A DNA stretch of 64,000 nt from Pseudarthrobacter cellobiosi (GTDB lineage: Bacteria > Actinomycetota > Actinomycetes > Actinomycetales > Micrococcaceae). The stretch covers positions 62,001 through 126,000 of the forward strand of contig NZ_JAMXBJ010000043.1 in assembly GCF_023913755.1 (NCBI RefSeq), read 5' to 3'. Both the position numbers and the translations under genes were made by a program. The notes below the pieces were generated by a model that was not told the DNA's origin, made no database searches, and saw only the letters and a list, made by a program, of their open reading frames with translations. Positions 45,369 to 55,382 of this stretch are shown here, in pieces (the stretch's first letter is position 1; every line of letters starts with the position of its first letter).

Positions 45369-45680
45369 ATGAGTAGTCTTCCTGATCCGCGTCTCCCTGA
45401 AGCACCGCGGCCGTCCCGCGGCCCATACCAACCGTGGACACAGACGCTGCTGATAGTCCTCATCGCCGCAGCGTCGATCTACCTCGTCACCAACCACTGG
45501 CTCCATGTCCTGGATGCGCTGCCCTATCTGGGTGTGGTGCTGGTGATGAGCTTTTGTATGTTCGGGCATGGGGGCCACGGCGGACACGGTGGCTCCACCC
45601 ATCAGGGGCACGGCGAGCAGGAAGCCCCGGGCGGCCCTGCCCGCCCCGGGCCCGGGGGAGCTGACGACCATGTCCACTGA
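45369..45680 (+). CDS. DUF2933 family small membrane protein
   Basis: The product has 103 residues with two hydrophobic segments (TLLIVLIAAASIYLVTNHW and ALPYLGVVLVMSFCMFG). They are followed by a His/Gly-rich tail (HGGHGGHGGSTHQGHGE) able to bind metal. The DUF2933 family often lies in copper or mercury resistance sets, with unknown function. It is divergent from the copper chaperone. Confidence 0.82.
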   Translation: MSSLPDPRLPEAPRPSRGPYQPWTQTLLIVLIAAASIYLVTNHWLHVLDALPYLGVVLVMSFCMFGHGGHGGHGGSTHQGHGEQEAPGGPARPGPGGADDHVH

Positions 45681-45842
45681 TTACGGGTACGACCTGTCAT
45701 CGGCGTCTCCCTGTTCCTCCCCGGGGAACGCCCGCCGCCGGGGGGCAAGGGGACCAAAGACTCTGACGCCGCACACCGGGCGGGACGATAATGAACCGCA
45801 GGGGGCGGCACTGGTGCGTCCGCGTGCAGGGAGGAGACAGCG

Positions 45843-46103
45843 ATGATGTATTGGGACGGGAACATGGGCGTCTGGGGGTACATCCTGATGGGGGTGAGCT
45901 TTGTGCTGTTCTGGGCCGCCATCATCACCGCCATTATCCTCTTCGCCCGCTCCATGGGAGCGGGCAGCCGCCGGTACGAGGGCGGCGCACCCGGTGCGGG
46001 CGTCGCAGAGAATCTGCTCGCGGAACGGTTTGCCCGCGGTGAAATCGACGAGAGCGAGTACACCGCCCGCCTCGCCGTGCTCCGCCGCGGACGCGGAGCG
46101 TGA
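45843..46103 (+). CDS. Small SHOCT-domain membrane protein (second copy)
   Basis: The product has 86 residues with one membrane helix (GYILMGVSFVLFWAAIITAI) and a C-terminal SHOCT domain (LAERFARGEIDESEYTARLA). It is a paralogue of the protein at 40945-41217, with the same helix-linker-SHOCT layout. It starts at ATG 45843 and lies just upstream of the ATPase promoter. Confidence 0.78.
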   Translation: MMYWDGNMGVWGYILMGVSFVLFWAAIITAIILFARSMGAGSRRYEGGAPGAGVAENLLAERFARGEIDESEYTARLAVLRRGRGA

Positions 46104-46129
46104 CCCGCCGCCAGATCCGGTCCGAGACC

Positions 46130-46158
46130 TTGACGTATACCCCTGGGGGGTATATGTT
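46130..46158 (+). promoter_or_regulatory. Promoter with CsoR-like operator for copper ATPase
   Basis: TTGACG (46130-46135) and TATGTT (46153-46158) are spaced by 17 bases. Between and touching them lies TATACCCCTGGGGGGTATA (46136-46154), a CsoR-type operator. The architecture mirrors the chaperone promoter. It should drive the small frame at 46275 and the ATPase. Confidence 0.82.
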
Positions 46159-46274
46159 CAGTGTAACCGGAAAGCGACGTCCCGGGCGAGAGCCCATACG
46201 CAGTGAAGGTCCGGCAACGGGGTTGATAGAGCCCGCTGCCCCGCCCGAATCCCTTCATTGCAAAAGGACGCGCC

Positions 46275-46391
46275 ATGCCTGCTGACCCGAAGCCCGCTCA
46301 CGCTCAACGACCGGCGCAGGCCAATCGCCCAAGCATGCCTTCTGCTTTCCGGGACGTCGGTCCAGCAGCGGGGCTGAAGGAGGAGCAGTGA
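46275..46391 (+). CDS. Small leader frame coupled to the copper ATPase
   Basis: A 38-residue frame ([20 protein letters not shown], then a tail ending GLKEEQ) starts at ATG 46275 with AAAGGA six bases upstream. Its stop overlaps the ATPase GTG in a GTGA arrangement. It has no known family and no Cys residues. The position suggests translational coupling or a leader peptide rather than a functional protein. Confidence 0.45.
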   Translation: MPADPKPAHAQRPAQANRPSMPSAFRDVGPAAGLKEEQ

Positions 46392-48964
46392 CCACACCGC
46401 TGAAACGCACCGTCGTGGAGGTCCGCGGCCTGCACTGGGCCACCTCCAAGGCGGTAGTGGAACGCGTGCTGCTTCAGCGGCCCGGAGTCGCCGCCGTCGA
46501 CGCGAACCCGGTCGCCCAGACCGCGACCGTGAGCTTTGACCCGTCAGTGACCTCGGTGGAGCAGATCTCCGGGTGGGTACGGGACTGCGGATACCACTGC
46601 CGGGGCGAATCGGTTCCCAACCACGTCTGCTACCCGATGGAAGAAACAGTGCGCACCCCCGGGCTGATGCACCCCACCACGCGTAAAGCCGGTGCCGGTC
46701 ACCGGCCGTCCGGACACGTCCAACCCGCCGGGACCGTCCATCCGATGGAGCACGTGCATCCGGTGGAGCGTGATCAGCACGCCATGCACCCGGGTCATGC
46801 GCCGGAAACCTCGGAACCCCACACCGGGCATGCCCATCCGCCGGCCGAGAGCCATGCAGGCCACGGCCCGGACCAGCACGGTGAGATGGCCCGGACCGCT
46901 CAGGACATGATGGGCCACGGCGGACACCACGCCGGAATGTCTATGGATGACATGGTCAAGGACATGCGCAACCGGTTCTGGGTCGCTGCGGTCCTGTCCA
47001 TCGGGGTGACGCTGTGGTCCCCGATGGGCCGGGACATGTTCGGCTTCACCGCCCCTACCCCGTTCGGGCTCCGTGACGACGTCATGGCCCTGATCCTGTC
47101 CCTGCCGGTCATCTTTTACTCGGCATGGATCTTCTTCGACGGCGCCTACCGGGCGCTGAAGGCCCGCACGCTGGACATGATGGTCCTGGTCGCGATCGCC
47201 GTGGGCACCGGGTGGCTGTACAGCGTCTGGGTCACCTTCACCGGCGGCGGTGAAGTGTTCTATGAAGCGGCCACCGTCCTTGCCTCCTTCGTGCTGCTGG
47301 GCCACTGGTTCGAGATGCGCGCACGGGGCGGAGCGAACGAGGCCATCCGCACGCTGCTCGAGCTTGCTCCGCCGGTCGCGGTCGTGATCCGCGACGGCGA
47401 CACGGTTGAGATCCCCACGTCCGAAGTCCAGACCGGGGACCTGCTGCTGATCCGGCCGGGGTCGAAAATTCCCGTTGACGGGGAGGTCGAGGACGGCCAG
47501 TCGGAGGTCGATGAGTCCATGGTCACGGGCGAGAGCCTTCCGGTGACCAAGGCCATCGGTTCACAAGTGATCGGCGCGTCCATCAACACCACCGGCACGT
47601 TGCGGGTCCGGGCCACCAAGGTCGGAGCAGACACTGCCCTGGCGCAGATCGTGGCCCTCGTCCAGGAAGCCCAGAACTCCAAGGCACCAGGCCAGAGGCT
47701 GGCCGATAGGGCCGCGTTCTGGCTGGTCCTGGTCGCCCTGATCGGCGGAACCGTGACGTTCGCCGCCTGGCTCGCCCTCGGCGCCGGAGTCCAGGCGGCC
47801 CTGCTGTTCGCCATTACCGTTGTTGTGATCACCTGCCCCGACGCGTTGGGGCTTGCCACGCCGACGGCCATCATGGTGGGCACCGGGCTCGGCGCCAAAC
47901 GGGGCGTCCTGTTCAAGAACGCCACCGCCCTGGAGGTCTCCGCACGGATCGACACCGTCGTGATGGACAAGACCGGCACCCTGACCAAGGGCGAACCGGA
48001 AGTGACCGACGTTGTTGTTGAAGGAATCGACCAAAACGAACTCCTGGCGCTCGTCGCCGCCGTGGAGCAGGAATCCGAACACCCTCTCGCTGCGGCCGTG
48101 GTCCGGCACGCCCGCGAACACGGCGCGGCCGTCCTGGCTGCCTCGGATTTCCTGAACGTTCCAGGCCACGGGGCCGGCGCGACCGTGGAAGGACACAGGG
48201 TACTGGTCGGCAACCGCAAACTCATGGCCAACGAAGGCATCGACCTAGGCCCGCTGGCCGCGGTGCGCGATGAACTTGCCGCCACCGGCCGGACCGCCGT
48301 GCTCGTCGCCGTCGACGGCCGGGCCGCGGCGGTGATCGCTTTGGCGGATGCTGCGAGGGAAACCGCGGCTGCTGCAGTCGCGGCCCTGCACGAGGCCGGG
48401 ATCGAAGTCGTCATGCTCACCGGGGACAACGAAGCCACCGCCCGGAGGATCGCCGGCCAGCTGGGCATCGACACCGTCATCGCCGAAGTGCTCCCCGGAG
48501 ACAAATCAGCGAAGATCGCCGAGCTGCAGAAGCGCGGAAGGGTCGCCATGGTCGGGGACGGCGTCAACGACGCCCCGGCCCTGGCGCAGGCCGACCTCGG
48601 CATCGCGATCGGCGCCGGCACCGATGTGGCCATCGAAACGGCCGACGTCGTGCTCATGCGCTCGGACCCGCTGGATGTGCCGATCGCCCTGAGGATCGGC
48701 AAAGGCACCCTGCGGAAAATGCGGCAGAACCTGGGCTGGGCCGTGGGGTACAACGCGATAGCGCTGCCCATCGCGGCAGGGGTGTTCGCCTTCGCCGGGA
48801 TCGTCCTCAGCCCGGAGATAGCGGCCCTGTCGATGTCCGGTTCCAGCTTCCTGGTCGCCGTCAACGCCCTGCTGCTCAAGAGGTTGCGGCTTCCCCGGCC
48901 GGCGACGCCCGAGGCCACCACGGCGCATGCTGCCCGGCCGCTGGCCCCGGCCGGGAACCGTTAG
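46388..48964 (+). CDS. P1B-type copper ATPase with degenerate HMA domain and CPD motif
   Basis: This 858-residue heavy-metal P-type ATPase has an N-terminal HMA-like fold with no CxxC (GLHWATS at residues 14-20). A His/Met/Pro-rich linker (about residues 75-185) is followed by eight membrane helices. The actuator loop has TGES at 380-383, and the phosphorylation site DKTGT starts at Asp527. The nucleotide domain has the HP motif and [18 protein letters not shown]. The membrane metal site is CPD (483-485) in place of CPC or CPH. GTG 46388 has AAGGAGG upstream. It most likely exports copper, but the CPD site leaves ion specificity open. Confidence 0.9.
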   Translation: MTTPLKRTVVEVRGLHWATSKAVVERVLLQRPGVAAVDANPVAQTATVSFDPSVTSVEQISGWVRDCGYHCRGESVPNHVCYPMEETVRTPGLMHPTTRKAGAGHRPSGHVQPAGTVHPMEHVHPVERDQHAMHPGHAPETSEPHTGHAHPPAESHAGHGPDQHGEMARTAQDMMGHGGHHAGMSMDDMVKDMRNRFWVAAVLSIGVTLWSPMGRDMFGFTAPTPFGLRDDVMALILSLPVIFYSAWIFFDGAYRALKARTLDMMVLVAIAVGTGWLYSVWVTFTGGGEVFYEAATVLASFVLLGHWFEMRARGGANEAIRTLLELAPPVAVVIRDGDTVEIPTSEVQTGDLLLIRPGSKIPVDGEVEDGQSEVDESMVTGESLPVTKAIGSQVIGASINTTGTLRVRATKVGADTALAQIVALVQEAQNSKAPGQRLADRAAFWLVLVALIGGTVTFAAWLALGAGVQAALLFAITVVVITCPDALGLATPTAIMVGTGLGAKRGVLFKNATALEVSARIDTVVMDKTGTLTKGEPEVTDVVVEGIDQNELLALVAAVEQESEHPLAAAVVRHAREHGAAVLAASDFLNVPGHGAGATVEGHRVLVGNRKLMANEGIDLGPLAAVRDELAATGRTAVLVAVDGRAAAVIALADAARETAAAAVAALHEAGIEVVMLTGDNEATARRIAGQLGIDTVIAEVLPGDKSAKIAELQKRGRVAMVGDGVNDAPALAQADLGIAIGAGTDVAIETADVVLMRSDPLDVPIALRIGKGTLRKMRQNLGWAVGYNAIALPIAAGVFAFAGIVLSPEIAALSMSGSSFLVAVNALLLKRLRLPRPATPEATTAHAARPLAPAGNR

Positions 48965-48976
48965 GCCCATCCCGCC

Positions 48977-50338
48977 ATGGACATCCACCTCATCTCCCGT
49001 GTGTTGTTCCTACGGGCCGCATGGCGGAGAAGGGACCACTGGGACGCCGCGCGGATCACCGCCCACCAGGAACGCGCCCTGCAGGAACTGCGACGCGCAA
49101 CCTACGCCGGCTCGGAGTTCTACCGGCGCCATCATGCCGGACTGCACGACGGTCCGCTGGACCAGCTGCCGTCGGTGACGAAAGCGGACCTGATGGACCA
49201 CTTCGACGAGGCCGTCACCACACCGGACCTGAGGCTGGCGGATCTGGAGAACCATCTGCGGTCCCTGACGCAGGGCGGTGGAGACCCGGGAGTGCCGTGG
49301 AAGGGCCGGTGGTGGGCAGCTGCGACGGCCGGGACCACGGGCCGGCGCGGAACCTTCATTTGGAACCGCACGGAATGGGCGACCGTCCTGGCCTCCTACG
49401 CCCGCGCCAACGATTGGGCAGGGATCTCCGCCGGGCTGACCCGGCCGCTGAAAATGGCCTTGGTCAGCTCCCGCGTCCCCACACACCAGTCCGCCGTCGT
49501 CGGAGCATCCCTGCGCTCCGGACTCGTCCCCACCCTCCGCCTGGACGTCACCGCACCCATGGATGAGACGGTCGCCGCGCTGAACCGGTTCCAGCCCAGG
49601 ATCCTGGTGGGCTACGCCTCAGCACTCAAACCCCTCGCGGCGGAGCAGCGGGCCGGACGCCTGCGCATCTCGCCGCAGGGCGTGATGTCCGCCTCCGAAG
49701 TGCTCAGCCCACACACCGCCTCGGAACTGGAGGCGGCATGGGGAAGCGCCCCCTTCGATGTCTACGCCGCCACCGAAACGGCCGGGATCGCCTCCCCTTG
49801 CACCTACCGGAACCGCCATGTCTACGAGGACCTGCTGATCATCGAACCCGTGGACCAGGCCGGCAACCCCGTCCCGGCCGGGACAACCGGGTCAAAGCTC
49901 CTCGTCACCGTGCTGTTCTCCCGGACCCTGCCGCTGATCCGCTACGAAATGTCCGACACTGTGAGGCTGGGCGGACGGGGCTGCCCCTGCGGACGCCCCT
50001 TCACCCTTCTGGAGGACATCGAAGGGCGGATCGAAGACGTCCTGCAGCTGCCAGGCACGGAGGGGCCGGTCAGCGTCCACCCGATAGTGTTCCACCACGT
50101 ACTTGACGAAGCAGGAAGTGCGGGGTGGCAGGTCATCCAGGAGCCGTCCGGGCTGCGGGTCCTCCTCGCAGGCCTCGCTCCCGGAGCCTCCACCGAAGGG
50201 GTTCGGACTGCCGTAGCCGGCGCGCTCAACGAAGCCGGTGTAGTAGACACCCAGGTGGACGTACACGTTGTTGAACGCGTTGAACGGACCGCTTTGGGGA
50301 AAGCACCCTTCGTGCGAGGGTTGACGGGCCGGCGATGA
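48977..50338 (+). CDS. PaaK-like adenylate-forming (phenylacetate-CoA ligase family) enzyme
   Basis: The product has 453 residues. The adenylate-forming features are TAGTTGRRGTFIWNRTEW (P-loop-like), VYAATETAGIASPC, RYEMSDTVRLGGRGCPCG and GRIEDVLQLPG with the C-terminal swivel domain. This resembles phenylacetate-CoA ligase family enzymes that activate a carboxylic acid with ATP. It starts 12 bases after the ATPase stop, so it shares the copper-controlled transcript. No acyl carrier or partner enzyme is nearby and the substrate is unknown. Confidence 0.8.
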   Translation: MDIHLISRVLFLRAAWRRRDHWDAARITAHQERALQELRRATYAGSEFYRRHHAGLHDGPLDQLPSVTKADLMDHFDEAVTTPDLRLADLENHLRSLTQGGGDPGVPWKGRWWAAATAGTTGRRGTFIWNRTEWATVLASYARANDWAGISAGLTRPLKMALVSSRVPTHQSAVVGASLRSGLVPTLRLDVTAPMDETVAALNRFQPRILVGYASALKPLAAEQRAGRLRISPQGVMSASEVLSPHTASELEAAWGSAPFDVYAATETAGIASPCTYRNRHVYEDLLIIEPVDQAGNPVPAGTTGSKLLVTVLFSRTLPLIRYEMSDTVRLGGRGCPCGRPFTLLEDIEGRIEDVLQLPGTEGPVSVHPIVFHHVLDEAGSAGWQVIQEPSGLRVLLAGLAPGASTEGVRTAVAGALNEAGVVDTQVDVHVVERVERTALGKAPFVRGLTGRR

Positions 50339-50557
50339 CAAATCCGTCCTTCTGAAGGAACCCCTGACGCTATTCGGCGATGCGTCGAATACGTGCAAAC
50401 CGGGTCGTCATCGGGTTGCGAGGAAGCTCTCATGCAGAACTGCGTCGCGGCCCCGGGCCGGTATTGAGTTGGTCAGGGGCAGCACACGAAGCGTGTTGAC
50501 CGCTACTGCCCGCCGGAGGAGCATGGGTGGCAGGCGCGTGCGCGGAACCGGGGCAAG

Positions 50558-51131
50558 ATGCGGCGAATGCGAGGAACGGCATCGGTTGCCTTATTTCGCG
50601 TGATCCAGGTGGCGCTCGTCCCGGTGGGGACAATCGGTTACTTGCGGGCTGTGCCTAAGCTGCTCGTCTTCAGCCGGCAGGCGCGTGTGTCGGCGACCCT
50701 GTTCGCTTCGCTCTACACGCGATACATGCAGTACCGGTTGGGCGCCAGGGCGGATGAACCAGCATCGCGGCTCATGATGGTCATGCCCGATGTTTCCCGG
50801 GCCGGCTTCGGACTGGCGACCACACCGACGATGGCGGCTCATTTCCTCATCGGCTACTTTCCAAGGATCTACCGCTATCCGTACGAGGGCGACCCCCATG
50901 CGTCATCAACAAAGCGCACGGACCACCTTCTACGCCGCCGCCCTCGCCCGGCACCTCCCCGGCATCACCCAGCTGGCCGCCGACTTCCAGGCAGAGGCCT
51001 GGTTCGAGAAGCTTGCCGAGGCTGGCTTCGACTCTGCCGGGACGACGTTCTTCCTCTGGGAAGCGGTGACCATGTACCTTGGACCGCAACGTCCGCCAAC
51101 CCTGCCTGCTTCATCCGTTCGGGAGGCCTGA
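50558..51131 (+). pseudogene. Decayed SAM-dependent O-methyltransferase (LCM/Ppm1 type)
   Basis: The first frame (50558 to about 50895) matches the N-terminal part of leucine carboxyl methyltransferase-like enzymes, including GARADEPASRLMMVMPDVSR and PRIYRYPYEGDP. A C run with one base missing at about 50890-50894 shifts the frame, and the second frame continues SARTTFYAAALARHLPGI. The SAM-binding stretch normally next is deleted; the sequence jumps to AADFQAEAWFEKLAEAGFD and FFLWEAVTMYL, then ends early. It is not functional. Confidence 0.75.
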
Positions 51132-51274
51132 ATAACCCGATTAGGTGGGACCACTTTCACCGGCCCTACCGGCGCCGCAAATACTAGACCCAACGATCTT
51201 TTCCAGGCAATCAAAGACACCTGTCCAGAACGTATAACCGCAGGTCAGGGGCCTAAATTAGCCCCGAAGTTTAT

Positions 51275-51290
51275 GGGAATATATGTTCGA
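51275..51290. promoter_or_regulatory. SOS-box-like site upstream of DUF222 fragment
   Basis: GGGAATATATGTTCGA (inverse TCGAACATATATTCCC) carries one full GTTCGA half-site and a partial second half (9 of 12). It lies directly before the start of the truncated DUF222 gene. Some mycobacterial 13E12/DUF222 genes are known LexA targets, so this may be their promoter operator. Confidence 0.5.
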
Positions 51291-51295
51291 ATAAT

Positions 51296-51715
51296 ATGGA
51301 CACCATGCAAACCCCATCCCAGCCGCGACCGTCTCCGGAATCCCCACCCGCCGGCGGATCGGTGCGCCCCGCCCGGGATGCCCAGGACGCCGCCTCGGCA
51401 CAGCCTGCAGGTCTGATGAAAGCGATGAGCCCAGGAGTGGTGGACTTCCTCTTCCGCCAGCTCGTCGCAGGTCGGCTCCCTGTGGACATCCAGTGGCAGG
51501 AGGAAGGCGTCACATTGACCGCCCAGCCGGCGGGGGCAGAGCTGGCCCGCAGGTTGGACGAAACCGACCTCGATGCCTTGACGCCCACGGAACTGTTCCA
51601 CTACGTCCGGGCGGCCCAGCGGCTCGCGGCCTGGGCTGAGGGGCAGCGGGAGGCTGCGGTGGACCGGTACTGCCAGCCCAGGGAAGCCGCAGGATGGCAT
51701 AGTTCCCTCGGCTAG
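51296..51715 (+). pseudogene. Truncated DUF222/HNH gene, N-terminal part only
   Basis: The frame encodes 139 residues resembling the N-terminal part of DUF222 proteins, with MSPGVVDFLFRQLVAG and LTPTELFHYVRAAQRLAAWA. It stops after EAAGWHSSLG with no HNH domain, only 23 bases before the next gene. It is best read as a broken copy of the family to which 27549-29051 belongs. It may still be expressed as a short protein. Confidence 0.68.
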
Positions 51716-51738
51716 GCGCGCATCCCTAGGATAAAGGG

Positions 51739-52485
51739 GTGACTGATGCCCTGACCGTCTCTGCCGTGCAGTACCAGGCGCTGGAAGGCGGGATTATCCC
51801 GAACGTGCAAGAACACGTCCGGCTGATCGAGGATGCCGAATCCCACGGTGCCCGGCTGGTGGTGTTCCCTGAGCTGTCGTTGACGGGGTACAACCTGGCG
51901 CTCCTGGCCGCTGACGACTCGTGGCTTCAACGCGATGACCCACGTCTGGCCGATCTCCACGAAATCTGCCGCCGGACAGGGATCACCGTGGTGGCAGGTG
52001 CTGCCTATCGGGAACCTGACGGGACGCCGCGGCTCGCCAGCCTCGTGATCCACCCCGACGGCACCACCGAACTCGGCTTCAAAACCCACCTCCACGGCCC
52101 GGAGCGGGAGGTCTTCGCCGCGGGCGGCGGTGCCGTCGTGATCGAGCTGGATGGCTGGAAGATCGCGCTGGCCATCTGCTTTGATGCCGCTGTTCCGGCC
52201 CACTCCACCGGGGCAGCCCAGGCCGGCGCGGATATCTATGCCGTTTCGGCCCTGTACACGCAGGCGGCAGAACGGCGGCTTGGCCTGCATATCGGAGCCA
52301 GGGCCATGGACAACCGGATGTTCGCCATTCTGGCAAACCTTGGCGGATCCACCTCGCTGGGCCCCTCCTGCGGCCTCAGCGGGTTCTGGGGACCGGACGG
52401 GTTCGAAGTGAAAAGGGCGGCCGGAACCGGCACTGAAGTAGTCACCGCCATCCTGCAGCTGAGTGCAATGCGAAAATTCCGCTGA
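51739..52485 (+). CDS. Carbon-nitrogen hydrolase (nitrilase superfamily)
   Basis: The product has 248 residues with the Glu-Lys-Cys catalytic triad of the nitrilase superfamily. Glu is in VVFPELSLTGYN, Lys in GFKTHLHGPEREVF and Cys in LAICFDAAVPAHS. It cleaves a C-N bond, probably as an amidase; the substrate is unknown. GTG at 51739 follows GGATAAAGG. It is the first intact gene to the right of the island. Confidence 0.9.
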   Translation: MTDALTVSAVQYQALEGGIIPNVQEHVRLIEDAESHGARLVVFPELSLTGYNLALLAADDSWLQRDDPRLADLHEICRRTGITVVAGAAYREPDGTPRLASLVIHPDGTTELGFKTHLHGPEREVFAAGGGAVVIELDGWKIALAICFDAAVPAHSTGAAQAGADIYAVSALYTQAAERRLGLHIGARAMDNRMFAILANLGGSTSLGPSCGLSGFWGPDGFEVKRAAGTGTEVVTAILQLSAMRKFR

Positions 52486-52611
52486 CCCCGCGGGAGTCGA
52501 TCTGCAAAGAGTGCTGACCGCTGTCCCGGGGGGCTTCGCAGCCCGCTAGTTGACGCGGATCACGCCGCCCCCATTGTCCTAACCAGCCGCCGACAGGGTA
52601 ACGTTTTTTCC

Positions 52612-53520
52612 ATGCCTCACAAATCCGCCACCGCTCCTGCCCTTGGTACGCTCCTGACCGCCATGGTCACGCCCTTCACCAAGGATGGCGCCGTGGACTA
52701 CAAGCAGGCAGCCGAACTGGCCACCAAGCTTGTGGACGATGGCTGCGACGGCTTGGTCGTCACCGGTACCACCGGCGAAACGTCCACCCTCTCGGATGAA
52801 GAGAACCTTGGCATGTTCCGCGCTGTCAAAGAGGCAGTGGGGGACCGCGCCGCCATTATCGCGGGCACCGGGACGAACGACACCGCACATTCGGTGCACC
52901 TCTCCGAGCAGGCGGCAGCGCTTGGCGTCGACGGCCTGCTGCTCGTCACGCCGTACTACAACAAGCCCAGCCAGGCCGGCGTCCGCGCACACTTCGAAGC
53001 TGTCGCGTCCGCAACCGATGTGCCCGTTATGCTCTATGACATTCCGGGCCGCTCCTCCATCGCGATCGAGCCCGAAACCATGATCCGCTTGGCGCAGCAC
53101 CCGAACATCGTCGCCGTCAAGGATGCCAAAGCCGATTTCATGGCAGCCAGCCGCGTGATGGCAGAGACTGACCTGTACTTCTACTCCGGCGACGACGGAC
53201 TGACCCTTCCGTGGATGTCCTTGGGCGCCGTCGGACTCGTGGGTGTCACAACCCACGTCGCAACGCGCCGCTTCCGCGAACTGATCGACGCCATCAACGC
53301 GAACGACCGCGAAACCGCGCGTAAGATCAACTTCGAGCTGCTGCCCGTGATCAGGGCAACGATGACCCGTGTCCAGGGAGCCGTTGCAGCCAAACAAATT
53401 CTTAAATGGCAGGGAGTCCTGCCCAACTCGATTGTCCGTTTGCCCCTCGTGGAGCCGGACGAAGCCGAGATCGTATCCATCCGCGAGGATTTGGCGGAAG
53501 CGGGGCTGGTCTTTCCCTAA
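52612..53520 (+). CDS. dapA: 4-hydroxy-tetrahydrodipicolinate synthase
   Basis: This 302-residue class I aldolase condenses pyruvate with aspartate semialdehyde at the start of lysine/diaminopimelate synthesis. It has GLVVTGTTGETSTLSDEE near residue 45, DGLLLVTPYYNKPSQAG near residue 108 with the catalytic Tyr, and the Schiff-base Lys in IVAVKDAKADFM. It lies 42 bases upstream of rnj, with which it is usually co-transcribed in actinobacteria. Confidence 0.97.
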   Translation: MPHKSATAPALGTLLTAMVTPFTKDGAVDYKQAAELATKLVDDGCDGLVVTGTTGETSTLSDEENLGMFRAVKEAVGDRAAIIAGTGTNDTAHSVHLSEQAAALGVDGLLLVTPYYNKPSQAGVRAHFEAVASATDVPVMLYDIPGRSSIAIEPETMIRLAQHPNIVAVKDAKADFMAASRVMAETDLYFYSGDDGLTLPWMSLGAVGLVGVTTHVATRRFRELIDAINANDRETARKINFELLPVIRATMTRVQGAVAAKQILKWQGVLPNSIVRLPLVEPDEAEIVSIREDLAEAGLVFP

Positions 53521-53561
53521 GGGCTAAGACCAGCACCCTTCCGCCTGGAAAGTAGTGCACT

Positions 53562-55253
<1,692 letters not shown>

Positions 55254-55276
55254 CAGCCCCGAAGACAAGCGATATT

Positions 55277-55309
55277 GAAAGGCCCGGTTCTTTTGGAACC
55301 GGGCCTTTC
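55277..55309 (+). terminator. Terminator after rnj
   Basis: The stem GAAAGGCCCGGTTC (55277-55290) pairs perfectly with GAACCGGGCCTTTC (55296-55309) around a five-base loop. It lies 24 bases after the rnj stop. Confidence 0.85.
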
Positions 55310-55382
55310 GCATCCGCAACATGAGGCCGGGAACAGCCGGAAATCCGCGGAAAACCGCGCCAGTTCCGGTACCGTGGCACGT

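Noticed and set aside
45670..45846. A 58-residue frame between DUF2933 and the second SHOCT gene
   Set aside because: It has a fair ribosome site, but third-position G/C is much lower than in neighbours. A different frame (ending at about 45793) looks more coding-like, so at most this is a gene relic.
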